Below, piece by piece: positions 1 to 7,433 of a DNA stretch of 33,350 bases (the first letter of the stretch is position 1; the number at the start of each line of letters is the position of its first letter). The stretch spans positions 1 through 33,350 of the forward strand of contig NZ_FNAP01000020.1 of assembly GCF_900101965.1 (NCBI RefSeq), given 5' to 3'. Under the pieces are notes generated by a model. It did not search any database. It was not told the DNA's origin and was given only the letters and a program-made list of their open reading frames with translations. Origin of the DNA: Rhodospira trueperi (GTDB taxonomy: Bacteria > Pseudomonadota > Alphaproteobacteria > Rhodospirillales > Rhodospirillaceae). The position numbers and the translations under genes are program-made.

Positions 1-450
1 TGCCTCAGCTCCCGTCACCAAGATCCATCCTGGCCTGTGTCGCCGGGCTCATCTCACCCAAAGATCCAATCTGCATAGCTAACGCTAATTGAGCCAAAAT
101 ATATGGGGCAATCCAGAGCGAATGATGGTGTCCTACGCCCTGGATTGCTTCACCCTCGTCTTGCGACGAGGGTTCGCAATGACAAGTCAAGATGCCGCGC
201 GAGCGAAGAGCCGCCGCTTCGGCGGAAAGAAGTGTGAATATCATAACCCCGAAGGGGCAGGAGAACAGGCCGGCACCGGCCGCAACCGGTTTTCTCCCTC
301 CATCCTGAGAAGTCTGCCGAGGGCGTTGGCCATTTTCTCCGATCCGTACTACCATAGTCGCAATGATCAGACTGTCGCCCTGGTCCGCTCCGAAACGCGG
401 GCTCGCGGCTCCACGGCCATGCCGGTCAGGCGTTCAGGGGAGGCGTGAGG
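1..450. other. Non-coding stretch upstream of the CBS gene
   Basis: Apart from the repeat at 103-240 and a short CCCCGAAGGGG hairpin near 246-256, I see no feature here. Short open frames on both strands are low-complexity read-through of the repeat and lack coding bias and ribosome-binding sites. No convincing promoter for the CBS gene was recognised. Confidence 0.6.
103..240. repeat. Dispersed palindromic repeat, copy 1
   Basis: This 138-bp block matches 30152-30289 without gaps, at about nine in ten positions by hand count. Its core is a palindrome in which GCAATCCAG faces CTGGATTGC, followed by a small hairpin (CCCTCGTC/GACGAGGG) and GTTCGCAATGAC. A second hairpin, CCGCCGCTTCGGCGG, lies near 211-225. 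The left arm with GTCATTGC seen in the other two copies is missing, so this copy looks truncated. The minus strand is open through it and encodes HCEPSSQDEGEAIQ. A third copy lies inside ccoI. Confidence 0.85.
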
Positions 451-882
451 ATGCTGCGCAAACTCGTTCCCGAGATCGTCAATACCAGTGTTTTGATCAG
501 CGTGGCCCCGGACGCCACCGCCCGCGACGCGGCCGTGGCCATGGCAACCCACACCATCGCCGCCGTCCTGGTCATGGACGGCAAGCGGCTGGTCGGGATC
601 ATCACCGAACGAGACATCACGGCCCGCGTCGTCGCCATCGGCCGCGACCCGGCGAACACGCGCGCCGACGAGATCATGACGCCCGATCCCCATACGCTGT
701 CGCCGGAGGCCTCCGCCAACGACGCGCTGGACCTGATGCAAACGCGGGGATTCCGGCATCTGCCCATCGTCGATGGGGACCGGGTGGTCTCCATGGTGTC
801 GATGCGCGACCTACACCGCGCGCTGCATCAGCAGATGGTCCGAACCCTACGCGACCACGGCGGAGACGACGGCACGGCTTAA
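451..882 (+). CDS. Protein with two CBS domains
   Basis: This 143-residue protein consists almost entirely of a tandem CBS pair (Bateman module). The first CBS spans roughly residues 10-65 and ends with the typical VGIITERDITARVV. The second spans about 70-130 with EIMTPDP at its start and VVSMVSMRDLHRAL at its end. Stand-alone CBS pairs of this size usually bind adenine nucleotides and act as regulatory or sensor proteins; no partner domain or signal peptide is visible, so it should be cytoplasmic. The ATG at 451 is chosen because GGGGAGG sits 7 nt upstream; the GTG at 445 in the same frame is too close to that site. The gene appears monocistronic, since the next gene is convergent. The true ligand cannot be told from sequence. 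Confidence 0.9.
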   Translation: MLRKLVPEIVNTSVLISVAPDATARDAAVAMATHTIAAVLVMDGKRLVGIITERDITARVVAIGRDPANTRADEIMTPDPHTLSPEASANDALDLMQTRGFRHLPIVDGDRVVSMVSMRDLHRALHQQMVRTLRDHGGDDGTA

Positions 883-925
883 CCCCCCCCCAGCCCCTCC
901 CCAATCCAGAGGCGGGGATGGAAGA
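880..925. repeat. G/C-run hairpin repeat at gene end
   Basis: Directly after the CBS stop codon lies a C-run followed by CCCCTCCCC and a pairing GGCGGGG. Read on the minus strand it resembles the elements at 10705-10745 and 19121-19166: a hairpin, then GGGGAGGGGCTGGGGG. It lies between convergent genes and could act as a bidirectional transcription stop, though there is no T-run. Confidence 0.45.
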
Positions 926-940
926 GCCTTCCGTCCGACA

Positions 941-3211
941 TTACCCCGTTCCGTACAGGTCAATATCCTCCGGAATGTCGGCGTCCGACATGGCCTGGAA
1001 GTCAACGAGTTCGGTGCTTTCCAGGGTCTCCCCGTCCTCGAATTCAAAGGCCTCGACATCGGTCACGACATCGGTTCCGTCGGCCCCGTCGACAAGCCAG
1101 CCGTTTCCATCCTCCGTCTGCGTGAAGGTGTAGTCCGCCGCGCTGCCGGAGAAGAAGGCGATGTCATAGCCTTCGCCGCCGTTCAGAACGTCGTCTCCGG
1201 CGCCGCCGGTCAGGATGTCATTGCCATCGCCGCCGGTCAGGGTATCGTCGCCGGCGCCGCCCTTGAGGTCGGCCGAGTGGGTGCGACCATCGACGGTCAC
1301 AACGTCATCGCCCGCGCCGGCGTCCACGTCGACCCGGGTATGGCCCTTGTCGCCGGTCACGGTCACGATGTCGTCGCCGTCGCCGGTCTCGACGGTGAAG
1401 GTGTTGTCCCAGCCCGGCCCGTTGGTGTCGGCGTCGATGTTTACGACATCGTCTCCGTCACCGGTCTCGACGGCGCCGCGCTTGGCGCCGGTGATGGTCA
1501 CGTCGCTGTCGCCACCGTCACCCAAGCGGACCTCCGCATGGACGAAGTTGTCGACGCTGACATCGGCGCCGCCGTCACCCTCGGCCAGCACGCTCTTGGC
1601 CTTGTTCCACGTGTCGACACCGATGGAAGTTTCCCCGTCGCCGCTGCCGTCCGTATCCGCGGTGATCTCGGCGCCCCATTGGGAATAGGTGCCGCTCTCG
1701 TCGATCTCCAGGGTCTCGTTGCCGTCGAAGGTCGGGGTGTCGGTGTTGCTGTTATCGACGGTGAAGGTGACGTCGTGTGCCTCTTCGGCGAACGTGAAAT
1801 CGACCGACTTGATCAGGTAGTCCGACGCATCGTTGCCCTTGACGCCGCCGTCGGCATAGGTGCCGGCCTTGAAGACCAACTGGTCGAACGCACCGGCGCC
1901 GTCCGTCGAAATCGTGACGTCACCCTGGTGGCCGGAGTCCGCCTTGAAGGAGCCCTCGGCCACTTTCTCGCCATCGCGGTAGGCTTCCCAAAAGCCCTGC
2001 TCGCCGCCCGCCTCGTTGGCGTAGGCACGCTGGAACTGGGCCGTCGCCTCGCTGACCGGATGATCGAAGTCGATGATCAGGGCCTCGCTCTGGCCCGTAT
2101 CGACGTCATAGCCAAGCTGGGCCGCCGGCCCGGACGCGTTCGACCCATCGACGCCGAGCGCGTCGCCGGACCGGGATACGTTGTCCAGGGAGGCCTCGGT
2201 CAGGGTGCCATCGCTGTTCACGTTGCGGCCGGTGACCCGGAAGCCCTGATCGGTGGCATCGTAGTTGGACACGTCAATTCGGCCGGTCTGGCCCTGGCCT
2301 TCGTCGTCAGCGCCACCGCCGGGTACCTGCTCGTCGCCCGTTTCGTCGTCAGCGCCACCGCCGGCCCCCTGCTCGCCGCCCGTTTCGTCGTCAGCGCCAC
2401 CGCCGGCCCCCTGCTCGCCGCCCGTTTCGTCGTCAGCGCCACCGCCGGCCGCCTGCTCGCCGCCCGTTTCGTCGTCAGCGCCACCGCCGGGCGCCTGCTC
2501 GCCGCCTGTTTCGTCGGTAGCGCCATCGCCGCCGCCGGCTGCCTGCTCGGTGCCGGATACGCCGCCGGATGTCCCGCCCGTGCCGGTGCTGTCGGTCCCG
2601 GTCGCGGCCGTGTCGGCGCCGGCGTTGTTTTCGACGCCAGTCCGCTCCGACTCCTGCACGGGTTCCGACGCCGGCTTGGCAAAGCCCGATCGGCCGGCCC
2701 CTGCCGTGCCCTGATCTTCGGACGCCACACCGCGCATCTGCGGAGCCACCGGAACAAAACCGCCGGCCGAGCCTCCGCCGTCAAACGCGTTCGTGGTCAA
2801 CCCAGGCGCCTCCGCGCCGGTATATCCGCCGCCGCTCGCCGCCGGGTCGGTCTCAGGCGCCACCCCAACACCCTGGCCCGGCAAGCGGCCTTCCGGACCG
2901 TCCACGTCCCCAAACGGGGTCGCCGGGGGCATGGTCTCCGGCCCGCGCATGCCCATTCCGCCTGACTGAGGCTCGACTTGGCCACCGGACACCCCGTCCT
3001 CACCCTGGGATGCCCGACCGGACCCGTCCGCCCGCTCCACCCCCTGGTGGATGTTTTCGTGCGACCGGGCGTCGTCGCCATCGACCGAGTTGCCGATGGC
3101 CTGCTGAAGCTCTGCGTCAGGGTCTGGACGCGCGGTCTTGTCCGCAAGCGACGTCGTGTCATCCAGAATCTGGCGATCAGAGAAGCGCGGGGTTTGGGTG
3201 TCGGTGGCCAT
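941..3211 (-). CDS. Acidic RTX-type protein, probable type I secretion substrate
   Basis: This 756-residue, very acidic protein has no N-terminal signal peptide. The first 215 residues are disordered. Residues about 220-304 are six near-identical 14-residue units (GGGADDETGGEQ plus two). A beta-rich domain of unknown family follows (about 308-460), then a DGDD-rich stretch (about 560-650). Glycine/aspartate nonapeptides of the calcium-binding RTX type (GGAGDDTLTGGDGNDILTGG) lie near 650-680, with a C-terminal tail that probably holds the uncleaved secretion signal. RTX proteins leave the cell through type I secretion, and the exporter genes lie just upstream on the same strand, so this is the likely cargo. 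A GACGAGG sequence precedes the ATG. Whether it is an adhesin, S-layer-like protein or enzyme cannot be told; no catalytic motif was recognised. A 300-bp AT-rich region separates it from the exporter genes and may carry its own promoter. Confidence 0.85.
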   Translation of the reverse strand: MATDTQTPRFSDRQILDDTTSLADKTARPDPDAELQQAIGNSVDGDDARSHENIHQGVERADGSGRASQGEDGVSGGQVEPQSGGMGMRGPETMPPATPFGDVDGPEGRLPGQGVGVAPETDPAASGGGYTGAEAPGLTTNAFDGGGSAGGFVPVAPQMRGVASEDQGTAGAGRSGFAKPASEPVQESERTGVENNAGADTAATGTDSTGTGGTSGGVSGTEQAAGGGDGATDETGGEQAPGGGADDETGGEQAAGGGADDETGGEQGAGGGADDETGGEQGAGGGADDETGDEQVPGGGADDEGQGQTGRIDVSNYDATDQGFRVTGRNVNSDGTLTEASLDNVSRSGDALGVDGSNASGPAAQLGYDVDTGQSEALIIDFDHPVSEATAQFQRAYANEAGGEQGFWEAYRDGEKVAEGSFKADSGHQGDVTISTDGAGAFDQLVFKAGTYADGGVKGNDASDYLIKSVDFTFAEEAHDVTFTVDNSNTDTPTFDGNETLEIDESGTYSQWGAEITADTDGSGDGETSIGVDTWNKAKSVLAEGDGGADVSVDNFVHAEVRLGDGGDSDVTITGAKRGAVETGDGDDVVNIDADTNGPGWDNTFTVETGDGDDIVTVTGDKGHTRVDVDAGAGDDVVTVDGRTHSADLKGGAGDDTLTGGDGNDILTGGAGDDVLNGGEGYDIAFFSGSAADYTFTQTEDGNGWLVDGADGTDVVTDVEAFEFEDGETLESTELVDFQAMSDADIPEDIDLYGTG
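2301..2552. repeat. 42-bp tandem repeat, six units, inside the RTX gene
   Basis: Units start at 2301, 2343, 2385, 2427, 2469 and 2511, exactly 42 bp apart. The middle units are nearly identical and the outer ones diverge. Each unit encodes 14 residues, so changes in copy number keep the reading frame and would lengthen or shorten an acidic, flexible linker in the secreted protein. Confidence 0.9.
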
Positions 3212-3505
3212 GGTGCCCTCGTCTTCGTGATGCGCGGATCAGGTCGCGGCAAGTGAGTTCGACAACAGTTCGGAAATGTCAGACAGTCACAATTTTCTAC
3301 AAATTGAATCAACGAGCTGCATTTCCGTTGATCCTTTATGGAATGAAAAGTGCCGCTCAAAAAAGCTAAAAAATGAAGACTTCCGGTTTGTCATAGTGAA
3401 TTTTGTTCAAAACACTCCATAGGTCATACGTTTCCCATGCGCATCGATGCGTTCGCCTTTCAGATTCGGGTTTCGGAGCCGGCGCGAAGGCCGTTGCGTC
3501 GAGAT
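3212..3505. other. AT-rich intergenic region upstream of the RTX gene
   Basis: From about 3280 to 3430 the sequence is far richer in A/T than the rest of the window, as expected of a promoter region for the minus-strand RTX gene. It contains a perfect inverted repeat, ATCAACG (3308-3314) and CGTTGAT (3326-3332), about 100 bp upstream of the start codon. No clear -35/-10 pair was found. Confidence 0.5.
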
Positions 3506-3787
3506 TCAGTCGCCGCGATTGCGCCGCCGCCCGCCCGAGTCGCCGAAGTCCACGGGGTCGGACGCAAGGTCCGGCGCCACCATGGCCGTCCAGTCGCCGC
3601 CGTCCTGCAGGTCAGCGCGCCCCGCTGCTTCGCCGGTCACGGCCTCCGTCCAGCCGGTCGGCGCCTCGTCTGCTTCGGTCGTGTCGAGAAGCGCGGGATC
3701 CGTGCGCGGATCGCGCCTGCGGTCCCGCTCCGGCGTGAGCAGGCGGGCGCGGTCCTCGGTGCTCTTGGACTCCGAAGGCTCTGTCAT
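3506..3787 (-). CDS. Small acidic hypothetical protein in the secretion operon
   Basis: This is a 93-residue, hydrophilic frame starting 51 bp downstream of the HlyD-type gene on the same strand. An AGGGAG sequence lies about 7 nt before the ATG. The product is rich in Asp, Glu, Arg and Gly, has no membrane segment or signal peptide, and resembles no family I recognise. Its position suggests cotranscription with the exporter genes. Other frames are also open here because of the high GC content, so the call rests on the ribosome-binding site and location; it may be spurious. Confidence 0.45.
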   Translation of the reverse strand: MTEPSESKSTEDRARLLTPERDRRRDPRTDPALLDTTEADEAPTGWTEAVTGEAAGRADLQDGGDWTAMVAPDLASDPVDFGDSGGRRRNRGD

Positions 3788-3838
3788 CGCGCTGACTCCC
3801 TGGCTGGGTTGGACCGACGGGTGAGCGCCGCCGATGGA

Positions 3839-5194
3839 TCACCGTTCCTGGAACGCCTGACTGAGCGAGATGTAGATCGGCCGCAGCATGTAGGCGAGAA
3901 TGGTCTTCTCTCCCGTCACAATGCTGGCGTCCACGGTCATTCCGGGCAGGATCGGGTTGCGACCCTGGGTCTCGCCCACGTAGTTCCGGCTGAGTTCGAT
4001 CACGCCCTTGTAATAGGGCTGTCCGGTCTGCGCATCCAGGAAGGTGGTCGGCGAAAGCTCCGCCAGAACGCCCTCGACCGATCCGTAGCGCGCGAAGTCA
4101 TAGGCCGACAGCTTGACACGCACCGTCTGTCCCTCGTGGACATGCCCGACATCGCGGGGATCGATGCGGCAGTCCACGATCAGGCGGTCGTCGATGGGGA
4201 CGATGGTCATGAGTTCGTCGCCCGGCTGCAGCACGGCGCCGGACGTGCGCACCTTCACGTCCTGCACCAGCCCCCGGGTCGGCGCCGTCACCTCCAGGCG
4301 GTTCAGGCGATCCGCCCCCGCCGTGATGGTTTGCATGACCTCGCTGATCTCGGCGTTGACCTCACCGACCTCGTCCAGAGCCTCGCGCCGGCGGGTGGCA
4401 TCGAGTTGGGCCAGCCGGCTGACCAGTTCCTTGCGGCTCTGGTCATTCAACGCAAGCTGATTGGTCAGTTCCGTGATCTCGCCGTTCATGCGTTCAAGCT
4501 CGGCCTCGACCTCCAGGAAGGTCACGCGCGAGCCCAACCCTTCCACCATCAGTTCGCGGCGCATCTCACGCTGTTCGCCGACCAGTTCGACCTGCCGCCG
4601 CAGCGAGGTGATCTTGTTCTCAAGCAGCGTCATCTCGCCATCCAGGCTGGCCAGCTGATCGCGCAACACCTGCTGTTCGGCCGCCTGCTCCTCTCTTTGG
4701 AGGTCAAGAACCCGGCGCTGATCGGCGGCAAGGTCGGCGTACTGCAAGCCGGCGAACGAGAAGTCGGGTTCGCGCTCGTCGGCGAAGGCACGCAGGCGCT
4801 CCGCCTTCAGGCGCAGACTGACCAAACGCGTACGCAGGGTTTCCACGTCCGAGCGCGCCGCGACCGGATCGAGCCGGGCGAGCACCTGTCCGACCTCAAC
4901 GGTCTGGCCCTTGTCCACCAGAACCTCGCGCAGAATGCCGCCTTCCTTGTGTTGGACGACCTGGAGGTTGGTCGACGGCACGACGGTGCCGGGGGCAGAG
5001 GCGACCTCCTTGACCGTGGTCGCCGCCGCCCAGGCGATGATCGCGGCGACCAACAGACTGATCGTCAGCAGTCCGAGGCGGATCAGGGCGGACGGTCCCG
5101 ATTCCTCCAGCACGATCGACTGCGCAAGATGCCGCGCCTGGCGGCTGGCCTGGGACGGGGCCGGACGCGGCTGTGAGACGGCGGCTTTGGTCAT
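3839..5194 (-). CDS. HlyD-family membrane fusion protein of type I secretion
   Basis: This 451-residue periplasmic adaptor links an inner-membrane ABC exporter to an outer-membrane channel. A short cytoplasmic N-terminus is followed by one membrane helix (about 36-60), then a biotinyl/lipoyl-like half (EGGILREVLVDKGQTVEVGQ, near 84-103) and a long coiled-coil hairpin (about 115-300). The second lipoyl half and beta-barrel follow, with an APTRGLVQDV motif and a C-terminal PGMTVDASIVTGEKT segment typical of HlyD/LapC/PrtE adaptors. The ATG at 5194 is preferred because GGAAGG lies 6 nt upstream; an in-frame start at 5230 would overlap the preceding gene. Only 22 bp separate it from the upstream ABC gene, indicating one operon. 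No tolC-like gene is present, so the outer-membrane partner must be encoded elsewhere. Confidence 0.93.
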   Translation of the reverse strand: MTKAAVSQPRPAPSQASRQARHLAQSIVLEESGPSALIRLGLLTISLLVAAIIAWAAATTVKEVASAPGTVVPSTNLQVVQHKEGGILREVLVDKGQTVEVGQVLARLDPVAARSDVETLRTRLVSLRLKAERLRAFADEREPDFSFAGLQYADLAADQRRVLDLQREEQAAEQQVLRDQLASLDGEMTLLENKITSLRRQVELVGEQREMRRELMVEGLGSRVTFLEVEAELERMNGEITELTNQLALNDQSRKELVSRLAQLDATRRREALDEVGEVNAEISEVMQTITAGADRLNRLEVTAPTRGLVQDVKVRTSGAVLQPGDELMTIVPIDDRLIVDCRIDPRDVGHVHEGQTVRVKLSAYDFARYGSVEGVLAELSPTTFLDAQTGQPYYKGVIELSRNYVGETQGRNPILPGMTVDASIVTGEKTILAYMLRPIYISLSQAFQER

Positions 5195-5216
5195 CGGTGC
5201 CCTTCCTTTCCGGCGG

Positions 5217-7433
5217 TCATTTCGGAGCATCCCGAAGCCGCGCGCGCACCTCGTCGGGCGCGCCGGCCAGCCGCAGATATCCGCTCTCCATCACCAGAAC
5301 CCGGTCGGCGAGATCGAAGTGGCTGGGGCGGTGAGTGATGATGAAAACGGTGGCATGGGTGCGCATCTGCCGCACCGTGTCCATGAACCGGCGGTCGCCG
5401 TCGAAATCGAGGCCATTGACCGGTTCGTCGAACAGGTAGACCGGCGCGCGCTTCAAATAGGCCCGCGCCAGATTGAGCTGTTGGCGCAACGAGGCGGTCA
5501 GAAGCTCGGACCGGCCGTCGCCGATGCGCGTGTTCAGCCCCTCGGGCAGTGCGCCCACGTCCTCCAGGGCACCGGCCTGCTGCAGGGCCCAGCGCAGATC
5601 GGCGTCGCTCGCCGTCGGCTCCACCAGACGCAGGTTCTGCGCGATGGTGCCATAGAAGAAGGTCGGCTGCTGCGGCACGTAGGCGATGGCGTGCCGCAAC
5701 TCGACGGGGTCCAGTTGTCGGATGTCCTTGTCGTCGATGCGCACCGAGCCGGCTTGAATCCGGTACAGGCCGGTAATCAGCTTGAAGATGGTGGACTTGC
5801 CGGAGCCGTTCGGGCCGGTGATGACAACCACCTCGCCGGGCTCGGCCACGAAACTGACGCCGACCAGGGCGGGATCCGCGCTGGGGGTGTAGCGCAGCGA
5901 GACCCGGGAGAACGCGACGCGCCCGCGCAGCCGCCGCAACGGGTGGGCCATGGCGCTCGGCTCGCGTTCCAGGGCCAGGGTCATCAGGGTGTTGATCTGG
6001 CGGATGGAGGCGCGGATCTGCTCGAACCGCGACAGAGACATGAACACGGTCTGCATCGGCGACAGGACGCGCCAGACCAGAATCATGGACGCGATCAGCG
6101 CGCCGGCGGTCATGCCGCCACCGAGCACCCCGAACACGCCCAGCGTCATGGCCGCCACCCCCGAGACCACGACGAGAATATGCGACAGCGTCTGCACGAG
6201 GTTCTGGGCCTGCGCGGTGCGGAAGCTGGCGGTGGCCGCGCGGGCCGAGATGGCGCGGAAGCGGTTCAGCCACACGGCCTCGGCGCCGGTCTGCTTGAGC
6301 GCGCGCATCTTGGTCGTGGTTTCGACCAGGAACTCCTGCCGGCGCGACCCGGCGCGCGCCGATTCCGTCACATTGCGCCGCACCACGGGGATCATCACCA
6401 GCCCCAGGAGAAGGAAACCGATCAGGGTGAACAGCGGCACCACGGCGATCCAGCCGCCCAGAATGGCCAGAACGATCACCGACACGATCATGAACGGCAT
6501 TTCAAGGAAAGTGCTGGCCAGGGGACCGGTGAAGAACTCGCGCACCGACTCGAAGTCCTTGATGCGCGCCACCTGGGCGCCGATGGTGGCGCGCTCAGTA
6601 AACGACGGCGGCAGGTACAGAATGCGCTGGAACACGGCGTTGCCGACGATGGCGTCCAGCCGCCCGCCGACATAGGCCAGCATGCGCGCCCGCACCCCCC
6701 GCAACAGGGTATCGAAGCCAATGGCGATGCCGACGCCGACGGCGAACCAGCCCAGGGTGTCCAGGGCGCGCGCGCCCACGACTTTGTCATAAACGCCCAT
6801 GACGAACAGGGGCGTGGCCAGCGCCAGAAGGTTCAGGATGGCGGTGATGGCCAGCATGCGCCACACCAAACCCCGGAAGCGCCGGGCCATCATCGAGAAC
6901 CAACCGGCCCTCTGTCGCGCCGCCGCGCCCTGGTCCTCGCCCTCCAATGGCGTGAAGAAATAGGCGGTGCCGCCGCGCTTGGGACGCGACACCGGCCCCT
7001 CGGTCCCGGTGCCGCCGTCATAGGCGGTCACGGTGCCGTTCTCGATGGCCTGCACGACCATGGCGGCCCCCCGATGGGGCACGAACAGGCACGGCAGCAG
7101 GCGCGGATCGATGCGATTCAAGCGCACGCGCTCCGGCCGGCTGGAATAGTTCAGGTTGGCCATGGTGTTGCGCAGGCCGGTGATGTCGAGATCATCGGCG
7201 AAATGCGGCAGCGCCTCGGCCACGTGGCGCGGGTCACCCATCCAGTGCAGCGCGCGCAGCAACGGCACCAGACACGACGCCAGATCACTGCCGGCGGCGA
7301 AGCCGCCCAGCGCATCCAGGGTCAGCCGGGACAGCCTGGCGTGGTCGGCCCGGCGGGCCCACCCCGACGCCTTGGCAGCGTCCGGGGTCTCAGACGCGGA
7401 GGATTCCGGAGAGCGGGGCGCGGCCTGGGTCAT
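5217..7433 (-). CDS. Type I secretion ABC exporter with degenerate C39-like N-terminus
   Basis: The 738-residue protein has a cytoplasmic N-terminal domain (about 35-190) like the non-catalytic C39-like domains of RTX exporters, an exporter membrane domain (about 210-480) and a nucleotide-binding domain. The P-loop GPNGSGKST begins at residue 540, the Walker B/DEP motif is near 668 and the switch His lies in ITHRPS. Where LSGGQ is expected there is LTASL (645-649), although the following RQQLNLARA is normal. The family exports unfolded substrates across both membranes with an HlyD adaptor. Its ATG overlaps the upstream ABC gene's TGA (ATGA, 4 bp), so the two are translationally coupled and probably form a heterodimer. 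The signature loss is unusual for a LapB/HlyB relative. Confidence 0.9.
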   Translation of the reverse strand: MTQAAPRSPESSASETPDAAKASGWARRADHARLSRLTLDALGGFAAGSDLASCLVPLLRALHWMGDPRHVAEALPHFADDLDITGLRNTMANLNYSSRPERVRLNRIDPRLLPCLFVPHRGAAMVVQAIENGTVTAYDGGTGTEGPVSRPKRGGTAYFFTPLEGEDQGAAARQRAGWFSMMARRFRGLVWRMLAITAILNLLALATPLFVMGVYDKVVGARALDTLGWFAVGVGIAIGFDTLLRGVRARMLAYVGGRLDAIVGNAVFQRILYLPPSFTERATIGAQVARIKDFESVREFFTGPLASTFLEMPFMIVSVIVLAILGGWIAVVPLFTLIGFLLLGLVMIPVVRRNVTESARAGSRRQEFLVETTTKMRALKQTGAEAVWLNRFRAISARAATASFRTAQAQNLVQTLSHILVVVSGVAAMTLGVFGVLGGGMTAGALIASMILVWRVLSPMQTVFMSLSRFEQIRASIRQINTLMTLALEREPSAMAHPLRRLRGRVAFSRVSLRYTPSADPALVGVSFVAEPGEVVVITGPNGSGKSTIFKLITGLYRIQAGSVRIDDKDIRQLDPVELRHAIAYVPQQPTFFYGTIAQNLRLVEPTASDADLRWALQQAGALEDVGALPEGLNTRIGDGRSELLTASLRQQLNLARAYLKRAPVYLFDEPVNGLDFDGDRRFMDTVRQMRTHATVFIITHRPSHFDLADRVLVMESGYLRLAGAPDEVRARLRDAPK

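Noticed and set aside
773-2965. Plus-strand 730-residue open frame
   Set aside because: It is antisense to the RTX gene; its Val/Gly/Ala-rich repetitive translation is the mirror of DGDD-rich coding sequence, and it has no ribosome-binding site or recognisable domain.
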